Positions 15,518-20,068 of a stretch of DNA of 20,068 bases are shown in pieces. Source of the DNA: a virus; the IMG/VR virus record IMGVR_UViG_3300035698_008476, positions 1-20,068 of that record; one strand, written 5' to 3'. How positions within the stretch are numbered: position 1 is the first letter of the stretch; each line of letters begins with the position of its first letter. The position numbers were made by a program, and so were the translations under genes. The notes beneath the pieces are model-generated. The model was not told the origin of the DNA. It searched no databases and saw nothing but the letters and a program-made list of their open reading frames with translations.

Positions 15518-15918
15518 CTTTGCTTCGCCTTTGCTCCGCGGCGCCAGGCCTCGCCTTTGCTTCGTCGAGCTTCGCATTGCATCGCCTTTGCTGCGCGGCG
15601 CGTCGCTTCGCTTTGCCTTTGCGTCGCCCTTGCCGAGCTTGGCCGCGCCTGGCCGTTGCTGCGCGCCGCTCCGCCAAGCCACGCCTTTGCAAGGCGGCGC
15701 CTCGCGGCGCCATGCCTTTGCTTCGCTATGCTGGGCGGCGCCTTTGCTTCGCAATGCTTTGCCCGGCTCCGCCTTTGCGTCGCCGAGCCTTGCCCGGCCT
15801 TTGCCCTGCTGAGCAGTGCCTTGCCTTTGCCGTGCCAAGCGACGCCTCGCCTTTGCTTCGCTTTGCTTTGCTACGCCCTTGCCGCGCCATGCAAAGCTCT
15901 GCTATGCTAAGCCTTCGC
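15518..15918. repeat. Array of 77 five- or six-base units ending in GC, helically phased
   Basis: Read on the plus strand, the region splits without gaps into 61 pentamers NNNGC and 16 hexamers, mostly CTTTGC. Only one unit (TTCGT near 15561) lacks the final GC. Hexamers start at 15518, 15529, 15555, 15586, 15617, 15628, 15654, 15685, 15716, 15742, 15773, 15799, 15825, 15851, 15877 and 15913, so most intervals are 26 or 31 bases (one hexamer plus four or five pentamers); the series 11, 26, 31, 31 occurs twice. Mean unit length is 5.21 bases, so two units span 10.4 bases, one DNA helix turn. The first three bases of the pentamers vary widely. The array is GC-rich compared with its flanks. It starts 12 bases after the RAMP-like gene stop and ends 40 bases before a terminator. 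Frames stay open on both strands, but 26- and 31-base periods rotate the frame, so it is not coding. Confidence 0.9.
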
Positions 15919-15929
15919 CGAGACAAACC

Positions 15930-16514
15930 TTACTGCTTACTCACTTCTTTCCACTTAAACCTGCCTTTGCCAGAATTACGCCATTGGCCTAATCCACGCA
16001 ATGCACCGTAATCAAGCCATTCCTTGACAAACTTTTCATACTTTTTATCCAAACAAGTAATATCAAAAGCAATACTTGACCCTACCGGCACAGACTCGGA
16101 CCTCGCCAACGCTATTCGCTCACCTTTTGCCGTCTGACCCCTTAATGGTCTTTCGCACCACTCTATTTCACCAACTACATCAATAAATATCTTTCGCGGG
16201 CCAGGGAAAATTACCCCGTCAATTATCTTTTTGTAAGCCTGCAACTTGCTGCTCTTAGTGCCGGAAACCCGCCTTAACATACCGCAGGCATCTTTGAAAA
16301 ATCCCTTGACCTGATAGTCCCACAAAAACGGCCTGCCATCTTCTCGCGGGAAAACAGTCGATGCCTGCGCAATATCATCTTCAGGTAATTCCGCGTGAAG
16401 TTCATCTTCCTGCGGCCCGTCAGGATGCTTGCTGGCAATAAAAGTTCCCGTAATGTCTTTATTACCCGACACCGTGCCAAGTAACGGCTCTGTAAATTCA
16501 ATTCTTACTCTCAT
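15930..16514 (-). CDS. Phage protein with RAMP-like glycine loop, upstream of the GC array
   Basis: A 194-residue protein, ATG overlapping the upstream stop by four bases (ATGA), with AAGGGAA before it. N-terminal residues show a beta-strand start MRVRIEFTEPLLGT, then a FPREDGRPFLWDYQVKGFFK segment near 55-74 and a helix DACGMLRRV. Near the C-terminus, residues 174-186 read GLGQWRNSGKGRF, which fits the glycine-rich loop (G-x-G, five residues, G-x-G-x-aromatic) of RAMP-fold proteins such as Cas5, Cas6 and Cas7. I have met very similar proteins in many phages as hypothetical proteins, so it is a conserved phage family. Assigning the RAMP fold is inference; no catalytic His is evident, and RNA binding rather than cleavage would be the natural guess. 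It is the last gene before the array and terminator. Confidence 0.75.
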   Translation of the reverse strand: MRVRIEFTEPLLGTVSGNKDITGTFIASKHPDGPQEDELHAELPEDDIAQASTVFPREDGRPFLWDYQVKGFFKDACGMLRRVSGTKSSKLQAYKKIIDGVIFPGPRKIFIDVVGEIEWCERPLRGQTAKGERIALARSESVPVGSSIAFDITCLDKKYEKFVKEWLDYGALRGLGQWRNSGKGRFKWKEVSKQ

Positions 16515-16684
16515 CTCTTGTTCCCTTCGTAAAGGTGGTCCTTTTTTACAGTCTGCTCCACATTGAAGCTGACATATTTGCCATCAAAATAGTTAAACGA
16601 TACCTTACCATAAAATTCCGGTAATATCAAGGCTAATCTTTGCCCTATATCAGTTATAGCTCTTTTGGTCTCGATGTCAATCAT
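16511..16684 (-). CDS. 57-residue DUF2292-like small protein
   Basis: The start chosen is ATG 16682-16684, seven bases after AAGGAC; a longer frame from 16723 would lie inside the upstream gene. The last two thirds read YGKVSFNYFDGKYVSFNV followed by EQTVKKD. This matches the shape of DUF2292-type small proteins (a helix, then YG-x-V-x-x-x-x-x-DGK-V and a basic end), which I recall from phages and Gram-positive bacteria; function unknown. It overlaps the genes on both sides by a few bases. Confidence 0.65.
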   Translation of the reverse strand: MIDIETKRAITDIGQRLALILPEFYGKVSFNYFDGKYVSFNVEQTVKKDHLYEGNKR

Positions 16685-17009
16685 CTTCTTGTCCTTTAAT
16701 TTTAATATACTCCTTACCATCAACTACAACCCGCGAAACTTCTGCATCGGCACTGGCCAATAAGTCTCTTATTTCATACAAAACATCTAAAGTCCGTTCC
16801 TCCGCCTTCAAATCAATTAAGTCCGTTTCAATCTCTATGCTTGCAGGCCATTTGACATTTTTAGCTAAAACAGTTAATATCCATTTACCAACCTGCTCGC
16901 GAGTAGCAAGGCCGCCAGTAAGAGAGCCATCTTCGAGATTCACTAACCGAACAGCATACTTCTCGTCTGTACTCAAGTGCCGTAAAACGCTTAAGCGATA
17001 TTTCCGCAT
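16677..17009 (-). CDS. Hypothetical protein, 110 residues
   Basis: ATG follows AAGGAG at a good distance. The protein starts with MRKYRLSVLRHLSTDEKYAV, has a central GGLATREQVGKWILTVLAK and ends in an acidic stretch. Predicted as a mixed alpha/beta protein with no membrane segment. I do not recognise a family. It overlaps the next gene by eight bases, and lies three bases downstream of the 65-residue zinc-ribbon gene. Confidence 0.65.
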   Translation of the reverse strand: MRKYRLSVLRHLSTDEKYAVRLVNLEDGSLTGGLATREQVGKWILTVLAKNVKWPASIEIETDLIDLKAEERTLDVLYEIRDLLASADAEVSRVVVDGKEYIKIKGQEDD

Positions 17010-17012
17010 ACT

Positions 17013-17210
17013 CTACTCCTTCTCTTCCTTACGAGTGGCCTTACCGTCCGGCTTGGCTTTTGTAAAAATAACAAAATTCTGGTCAACCGGACTGCAACCG
17101 CAATTAGGGCATATCAATTCAGAATCAACCACAGGCACGCCCCTTTCAATTTCATATAAACGCTCAGAACAACAGTTGCCACAAGCTAACTTCACTTGAT
17201 AGTTAGGCAT
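17013..17210 (-). CDS. Small zinc-ribbon protein, 65 residues
   Basis: The start ATG lies inside the last codons of the 52-residue gene in another frame. Two CxxC knuckles are visible, C10/C13 (CGNC) and C34/C37 (CPNC), about 20 residues apart, followed by a basic C-terminus (KAKPDGKATRKEEKE). This is a single zinc ribbon. Such small proteins in phages may regulate transcription or bind nucleic acid; the precise role is unknown. Confidence 0.68.
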   Translation of the reverse strand: MPNYQVKLACGNCCSERLYEIERGVPVVDSELICPNCGCSPVDQNFVIFTKAKPDGKATRKEEKE

Positions 17211-17361
17211 TGTCTATTCCTTCATCAACCGGGGGAATCCAGTTTAGGGCCGGACCACACAAGGACAAAATCGTCGCTACACCATTACGCACCGTGTAAG
17301 AGGCCCCGCCACCCTTAACCTTAATAAAAGCAATTAAATCAAGTATTTGCTTCTTGCTCAT
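17203..17361 (-). CDS. 52-residue hypothetical protein
   Basis: ATG 17359-17361, seven bases after AAGG, to TAA 17203-17205. The start overlaps the end of the 108-residue gene by 23 bases and the end overlaps the next gene by eight. The N-terminus MSKKQILDLIAFIKVKG looks helical, followed by GGASYTVRNGVATILSL and a Pro-rich end. No family recognised. The shared upstream element GTAGGCAATG is found before both this gene and the 108-residue gene, which supports a real start. Confidence 0.62.
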   Translation of the reverse strand: MSKKQILDLIAFIKVKGGGASYTVRNGVATILSLCGPALNWIPPVDEGIDNA

Positions 17362-17665
17362 TGCCTACCTTCTTTGAACAAGGACATCCAGACTGGAGTA
17401 TAAGCGTATCAACAGGCTCGACAGGCATTGTATATCCACAAAGAGAACATCTGTATCTCCCTCCACGAACCAGTGTCCAGTCGTGCCCGTCCCCAGGAGA
17501 CCTCGAAGCTACTATATGTAATGGACTAATTGGCATCTGTATTGCCTTCTCAAAAGCCGCCAAAATAATCTTGTCTATCCTTTTCCTACAAGCTTCCCGC
17601 AGTTCAAGGTCGGCCTTCAGAGTGCCAGCCTTAAACCAATCAGTGTCCTGAATGTATTCTACCAT
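17339..17665 (-). CDS. Zinc-ribbon-like hypothetical protein, 108 residues
   Basis: The N-terminal half is helical (LKADLELREACRKRIDKIILAAFEKAIQ). The C-terminal half has GHDWTLVRGGRYRCSLCGY with C73/C76 and a second pair C94/C96 (CPC instead of the usual CxxC). This second pair is one residue short of the standard spacing, so metal binding is probable but not certain. The family is unknown. It starts right after the 74-residue zinc-ribbon gene and overlaps the 52-residue gene. Confidence 0.65.
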   Translation of the reverse strand: MVEYIQDTDWFKAGTLKADLELREACRKRIDKIILAAFEKAIQMPISPLHIVASRSPGDGHDWTLVRGGRYRCSLCGYTMPVEPVDTLILQSGCPCSKKVGNEQEANT

Positions 17666-17668
17666 TGC

Positions 17669-17893
17669 CTACCCATCATGGATACAAACCTCCCAACCAC
17701 ACTTGGGACATCGAATAGCAGTGAAATAATAGTCAGAACCAACGTTGAACTCCCTGTTGCCACATTTCTTGCAAAATACTGTTTTAAGCGCATCCTTCAA
17801 AGAACTCCGACCTATATGAAATAGACCGTCATCGACAGCATTATACAAACCTTCGCCATCCAATTCGTCAGGTAACTTTCGTTGCTTAGCCAT
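17669..17893 (-). CDS. Small zinc-ribbon protein, 74 residues
   Basis: ATG follows AAGGA with good spacing. C41/C44 (CKKC) and C62/C65 (CPKC) form a zinc ribbon in the C-terminal half, with a third Cys at 70. The N-terminal half is charged and has LPDELDGEGLYNAVDDGLFHIG, possibly a small helical module. No family name can be given. Confidence 0.68.
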   Translation of the reverse strand: MAKQRKLPDELDGEGLYNAVDDGLFHIGRSSLKDALKTVFCKKCGNREFNVGSDYYFTAIRCPKCGWEVCIHDG

Positions 17894-17959
17894 ACTCTAT
17901 CCTTCTGTCAACAATTTACCATGCTTGGGTTTTTTTGAGAAATGTCTTGGGAGATAGTA

Positions 17960-18049
17960 TCATATACACGCCCGGCCCATTGGGGGGTGAAGCCTTTTTT
18001 TAGGCCCGGCCCCTTCCCTTTTCTTATGCTTTACCATGCCTTTACTCAT
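17960..18049 (-). CDS. 29-residue basic small protein coupled to the upstream gene
   Basis: ATG 18047-18049 overlaps the stop of the 99-residue gene as ATGA, with GGAG ten bases upstream. The frame ends at TGA 17960-17962. The product MSKGMVKHKKREGAGPKKRL plus nine residues is rich in Lys and Arg. The coupling and the binding site make translation plausible, although so short a frame can arise by chance. The remaining 66 bases to the next gene hold no other clear signal beyond a direct repeat CTTGGG. Confidence 0.45.
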   Translation of the reverse strand: MSKGMVKHKKREGAGPKKRLHPPMGRACI

Positions 18050-18345
18050 GCCGTCCATACTCCATTAGTTGCGGGACAGGGATACACCGTCGGCCTGCCT
18101 TGAGCCCTATGCCTGTCCCATATTGCCTGACACTCAGGGTCTGATGCAACCCAGGGCTGGTGCTCTAATGTCAGTTGCTCTCCGAATATAGCAATCAGCA
18201 AACCTTCCTGCTTCTTGCTTAAGGGTATAACATCATCAGGCTTTGTTATACCCTGCTTTGTTATACCTTTTGTTATACCTTTTGCCCTGCGCCTTCTCAT
18301 GGCCTCCTTCTGGGCCTGCCTCTGCTTGTCCTTATCCTTGTACAT
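18046..18345 (-). CDS. Small-terminase-linked protein with GITK repeats
   Basis: A 99-residue protein whose ATG overlaps the small terminase stop (TAATG). The N-terminus is strongly basic (KEAMRRRRAK), followed by a repeat in which GITK occurs three times and then DDVIP. The C-terminal half is a compact domain with PLSKKQEGLLIAIFGEQ and a late CPATNGVW. The repeat is also a DNA repeat: GTTATACC occurs three times with one inverted copy. I recall phage proteins beside terminase genes that carry analogous short VTP-type repeats. The role may be packaging-site recognition or regulation; this is inference. Confidence 0.65.
   Translation of the reverse strand: MYKDKDKQRQAQKEAMRRRRAKGITKGITKQGITKPDDVIPLSKKQEGLLIAIFGEQLTLEHQPWVASDPECQAIWDRHRAQGRPTVYPCPATNGVWTA
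18223..18279. repeat. GTTATACC repeat cluster
   Basis: GTTATACC occurs at 18245-18252, 18260-18267 and 18272-18279, and the inverse GGTATAAC at 18224-18231. The first inverted pair extends to nine bases per arm (18223-18231 and 18245-18253) with a 13-base loop. The cluster lies inside coding sequence near the small terminase gene, a common place for packaging start sites. Confidence 0.75.
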
Positions 18346-18773
18346 TATGCCTCCTTGGCCAGTCTTGGCGGTGAATAGTTGGCCAGTAAAGCCCTGCCTA
18401 ATGCCTTCTCACGGGCCGTATAGGCCTCTCCTTCGAGGTTAGGAGCCAATTCTCGGTGATAACCTAACATTTCATTCTGCTCACGTATGGCCGATACCAT
18501 AGCTGATGGGTTATTAGAGCTACTAGCTAAGAGTTTGACGGATTCAAGGTCTTTGAGTTGCTTTTCACGTGTTATATCCACCTTTTTAGCCGTTAAAGCC
18601 CTTTTATCCTCTATGTCCTTCATTAACTCTTGCTTTTGCTTGTTCTCCCATCCTGCCTGTTCAGGGTCTTTATATCCTGCTATTCTTGCGGATTCGGTCG
18701 GATTCTCACCTTTAAGCATAGCCGCTAACCACTTTGTTTGTTTTACTGTCCGATGTATTGTCTTGGTCTTCAA
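18345..18773 (-). CDS. Terminase small subunit
   Basis: A 142-residue protein of the small-terminase type: an N-terminal helix-turn-helix module with TKWLAAMLKGENPTESARIAGY at about residues 13-34, then a long charged central helix (DKRALTAKKVDITREKQLKDLESVK) and a C-terminal region that should bind the large terminase. It recognises phage DNA and loads the packaging motor. The start is TTG 18771-18773, supported by AAGGAC ten bases upstream. No ATG fits better. Unusually, about 3 kb of small genes and the array separate it from the large terminase gene. Confidence 0.83.
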   Translation of the reverse strand: MKTKTIHRTVKQTKWLAAMLKGENPTESARIAGYKDPEQAGWENKQKQELMKDIEDKRALTAKKVDITREKQLKDLESVKLLASSSNNPSAMVSAIREQNEMLGYHRELAPNLEGEAYTAREKALGRALLANYSPPRLAKEA

Positions 18774-18775
18774 TT

Positions 18776-18841
18776 CTAAGCCGTCCTTTTATTGCTGGTA
18801 TGTATCATTGCCTTTTTTCTTTTTAACGCGCCCTGCGCCAT
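18776..18841 (-). CDS. Possible 21-residue basic small protein
   Basis: ATG 18839-18841 follows AAAAGG at seven bases and runs to TAG 18776-18778, just before the small terminase start. The product begins MAQGALKRKKAMIHTSNKRTA and is basic. A real gene this short is unproven; it could also be an mRNA leader. Confidence 0.3.
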   Translation of the reverse strand: MAQGALKRKKAMIHTSNKRTA

Positions 18842-18857
18842 CCTGTGGCCTTTTAGA

Positions 18858-19103
18858 CTATAATTGGCCTCTAATCGGTTGCACCCTGAATCGTCGCGGT
18901 GAAATGTGACAAAAAGCACTTCCGTTGCACTTCCGGCAGTATCCTGGTCTGATCCTCGTAGCGTTGCCACAATAATAGCATTCATAAAAGTCATTAACCG
19001 AACCGATCGCTGGTATCATTCCATTAAATCCATCCGGCACAAACGGCCTGTCATCATCACCTACACCCCCTAAAAGCAGGATAATGTCTGAATAGCTTAC
19101 CAT
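18858..19103 (-). CDS. Zinc-ribbon protein, 81 residues
   Basis: ATG with AGAAGG upstream. The C-terminal half has C42/C45 (CYYC) and C56/C59 (CRKC), with another Cys at 65: a zinc ribbon or short zinc knuckle. The first part (SDIILLLGGVGDDDRPFVP) is hydrophobic then acidic. An overlapping frame of similar length exists, but it lacks the paired cysteines, so this frame is preferred. It is the first clear gene after the gene-free region 19104-19509. A regulator or DNA-binding accessory protein is possible. Confidence 0.6.
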   Translation of the reverse strand: MVSYSDIILLLGGVGDDDRPFVPDGFNGMIPAIGSVNDFYECYYCGNATRIRPGYCRKCNGSAFCHISPRRFRVQPIRGQL

Positions 19104-19222
19104 ATCGTTAAAACCTTCTCAGGTTGTTGCTTTCAGGCCCGCCAGCCACGACAGGCCCTTAGTATTAAGAGAAAGTGTAACCAACTTGTTTGTTTTGTTT
19201 CCATCTAACTAATATATTAAAC

Positions 19223-19345
19223 CGCCACTCTTCGGGGTTATCCTTTTCCCGATAGCATATACATAGAACCTTCAAAGGTAATTGAGTCGCCACTTAGGCA
19301 AAGACTCTAAGGAAGAGCAAGTGCCTGAGTGGCGCTCCAGTGGCG
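19223..19345. repeat. AGTGGCG heptamer quartet
   Basis: The heptamer occurs as CGCCACT at 19223-19229 and 19288-19294 and as AGTGGCG at 19328-19334 and 19339-19345. Two of the copies form arms of the long hairpin. This resembles binding sites for a repressor or replication protein. Confidence 0.6.
19284..19337 (+). ncRNA. Long hairpin, possible small RNA
   Basis: GAG, one bulged T, then CGCCACTTAGGCA pair with TGCCTGAGTGGCG and CTC: 16 base pairs. A nested CTCT-AAGGA-AGAG hairpin lies in the loop. The single non-Watson-Crick position is U-G in plus-strand RNA but C-A in minus-strand RNA, favouring the plus-strand form. Confidence 0.4.
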
Positions 19346-19509
19346 AACTGTTCGGTGTCTTACCTTGGCTCAGAACTTCACGACTCGACACAAGCAACAT
19401 CAAAGTACGGTCCTCAACTACCTTAGACTAATGCATCTTTGCTACTTAGCCGCCGGGCATCTGTTTGGTTACGCTTTCCCACTATGTATATTAAAAAGAG
19501 CGATTTTAT

Positions 19510-19731
19510 TCAATTATCAAATAATTGCCATTCTTTGCGCCTATGCGTTTGAACGGCTAAGTATTTTTTCTTCCACTTTGTTTTCGGCAGTTGCTCTAAG
19601 TGAGATATTCGCTCATCGTCCGAGCTTGCCTCACCATTCACAACTGCCATAAACTCAGTCATTCTCATATATCTTAGTATACGCGCGCAATACCCTAAAG
19701 TCAACCCTATTATTAGATTTCTCTTATACAT
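19510..19731 (-). CDS. Hypothetical small protein, first gene of the leftward operon
   Basis: A 73-residue frame with two possible starts. From 19731 it would begin with a hydrophobic, CysArg-containing stretch and weak binding site. From ATG 19666-19668 it would be 52 residues, starting MRMTEFMAVVNGEASSDDER, and this ATG coincides with the predicted transcription start of the promoter at 19676-19704, so the mRNA could be leaderless. The C-terminal half is basic and helical (KTKWKKKYLAVQTHRRKEW), consistent with a small nucleic-acid-binding or regulatory protein. No family recognised. Confidence 0.5.
   Translation of the reverse strand: MYKRNLIIGLTLGYCARILRYMRMTEFMAVVNGEASSDDERISHLEQLPKTKWKKKYLAVQTHRRKEWQLFDN
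19676..19704 (-). promoter_or_regulatory. Leftward sigma70-like promoter
   Basis: On the minus strand TTGACT (19704-19699) and TATACT (19681-19676) are separated by exactly 17 bases. Expected start is near 19668-19669. It would drive the leftward small-gene and terminase-small operon. Confidence 0.7.
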
Positions 19732-19818
19732 TTTCGTTTTTCTGTTATATATACCGTTATTGAGCTAAAAACAACGCTTTTGGGGCTAAAATAATTTATA
19801 GATTGACTGATTTTTATC

Positions 19819-19847
19819 TTGCAATCTGGTCGATACTGTAGTATATT
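19819..19847 (+). promoter_or_regulatory. Rightward sigma70-like promoter
   Basis: TTGCAA 19819-19824 and TATATT 19842-19847 are 17 bases apart. Start is expected near 19854, about 113 bases before the plus-strand gene. An inverted repeat covers the -10. Confidence 0.55.
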
Positions 19848-19857
19848 CTAATACAGT
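19835..19857. promoter_or_regulatory. Operator-like inverted repeat over the rightward -10
   Basis: ACTGTA 19835-19840 and TACAGT 19852-19857 are separated by 11 bases and flank the -10 box. The placement is ideal for a dimeric repressor to block RNA polymerase. The half-sites look LexA-like, but the spacing is longer than the E. coli LexA box. Confidence 0.45.
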
Positions 19858-19865
19858 CAAGTACG

Positions 19866-19945
19866 GGTTGACGCTTGAACCAGAAAAATTAACAGCCTCG
19901 CGGGTCTCAATTCAAAGGCGTCAACCTTTCGGGATTTGCGGGGCT
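19866..19945 (+). ncRNA. Predicted pseudoknot leader of the rightward gene
   Basis: Stem 1: 19866-19874 (GGTTGACGC) pairs perfectly with 19918-19926, then five more pairs (19875-19879 with 19911-19915) after a two-base bulge. Stem 2: loop bases 19894-19901 (AGCCTCGC) pair with 19938-19945 (GCGGGGCT), eight pairs with one G-U. This is an H-type pseudoknot ending eight bases before the ribosome binding site AAAGGG (19954-19959). It may be a translational control element or riboswitch-like RNA. Confidence 0.5.
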
Positions 19946-19966
19946 TATTTATGAAAGGGTAAAAGA

Positions 19967-20068
19967 ATGAAACTACACGAATATAATACAATGCACGAAA
20001 TTATTGACGACCTTACCGATGATGACCTTGAAGGATTTGCCGATGATTGCTTAACGCTCGGTGCAAAA
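19967..20068 (+). CDS. Acidic hypothetical protein, partial (runs off right edge)
   Basis: ATG 19967-19969 follows AAAGGG at seven bases. The frame is open for 34 codons to the window end. The visible part is strongly acidic, with MHEIIDDLTDDDLEGFADDC. It is the only plausible plus-strand gene here, divergent from the structural operon, and the first gene of another transcription unit that may hold early functions. A tiny four-codon frame (ATG AAA GGG TAA) overlaps its binding site. No function can be assigned. Confidence 0.7.
   Translation, partial: MKLHEYNTMHEIIDDLTDDDLEGFADDCLTLGAK

Larger units (their letters stand above)
19104..19509. other. Gene-free region with structured elements
   Basis: This 406-base stretch has no convincing gene on either strand. 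The longest plus-strand frame is a shadow with no binding site. It holds a long hairpin (19284-19337) and four copies of AGTGGCG (two each way, 19223-19345). Weak plus-strand promoter-like boxes TTGTTT 19190-19195 and TATATT 19213-19218 are spaced by 17. No tRNA fold was found on either strand. It may be a leader, a small RNA locus, or a control or replication site. Confidence 0.5.

Noticed and set aside
15518-15918. CRISPR array
   Set aside because: No repeat of 24-40 bases with unique spacers; the unit is five or six bases.
15504-16011. Overlapping open frames on both strands through the array (Ala/Arg/Lys/Leu-rich proteins up to 163 residues)
   Set aside because: They arise because GC every five bases makes stops rare in all frames; the 26- and 31-base periods rotate the frame, and no ribosome binding sites precede them.
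17970-18005. Terminator in GGGCCGGGCCTAAAAAAAGGC
   Set aside because: The stem is only four base pairs with an A-rich loop and lacks a following U-run; it is also inside the 29-residue frame.
18776-18994. A 72-residue frame overlapping the zinc-ribbon gene
   Set aside because: It shares DNA with the better supported 81-residue frame with paired cysteines; only its last 21 codons have an own ribosome binding site.
19104-19509. tRNA or tmRNA gene
   Set aside because: No TTCRA-type T arm with a matching acceptor stem could be built on either strand.
19329-19652. A 107-residue plus-strand frame
   Set aside because: No ribosome binding site; it overlaps the leftward promoter gene and the gene-free region, and its composition is not protein-like.
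19835-19857. Canonical LexA (SOS) box
   Set aside because: CTG and CAG are separated by 15 bases rather than the ten of the E. coli consensus.

Overview
The window looks like most of the virion-assembly and packaging arm of a short-tailed (podovirus-type) tailed phage or prophage. The host cannot be named from the sequence. The evidence is a near-complete late gene set on the minus strand, read from about 19.7 kb down to position 1: small terminase, large terminase of the GpA type, a T7-type head-tail connector (portal), scaffold, major capsid protein, a probable capsid-associated protein, T7 gp11-like and gp12-like tail tubular proteins, and a beta-helix tail spike with a T7-fibre-like N-terminus. 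Genes are tightly packed, often joined by ATGA or TAATG overlaps, and most have strong AAGGAG-type ribosome binding sites. I see no integrase, RNA polymerase, lysis gene, tRNA or rRNA.

Layout from right to left. At 19.67-19.97 kb is a divergent control region: a good sigma70-like promoter firing left, another firing right with an inverted repeat over its -10, and a 5' leader predicted to fold as a pseudoknot ahead of a partial plus-strand gene. At 19.1-19.5 kb is a gene-free stretch with a long hairpin and four copies of the heptamer AGTGGCG. At 15.9-19.1 kb are the small terminase and many small proteins, several of them zinc ribbons, ending in a 194-residue protein with a RAMP-like glycine loop. 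At 15.3-15.9 kb is a 400-bp array of 77 five- or six-base units all ending in GC, followed by two strong intrinsic terminators, the second just ahead of the large terminase. At 8.2-15.3 kb lie packaging, portal, scaffold and capsid genes with their small conserved neighbours. At 0-8.2 kb lie tail and decoration genes, including a glycosyltransferase inserted between two related virion proteins.

The genes would work together to build a prohead (scaffold, capsid, portal), fill it (terminases), and complete the tail (gp11/gp12-like proteins, spike). The most unusual items are the helically phased 5/6-mer array beside the RAMP-like gene, a tail spike whose reading frame continues in the +1 frame across a stop codon, the pseudoknot leader, and the GTTATACC repeats inside the gene next to the small terminase.
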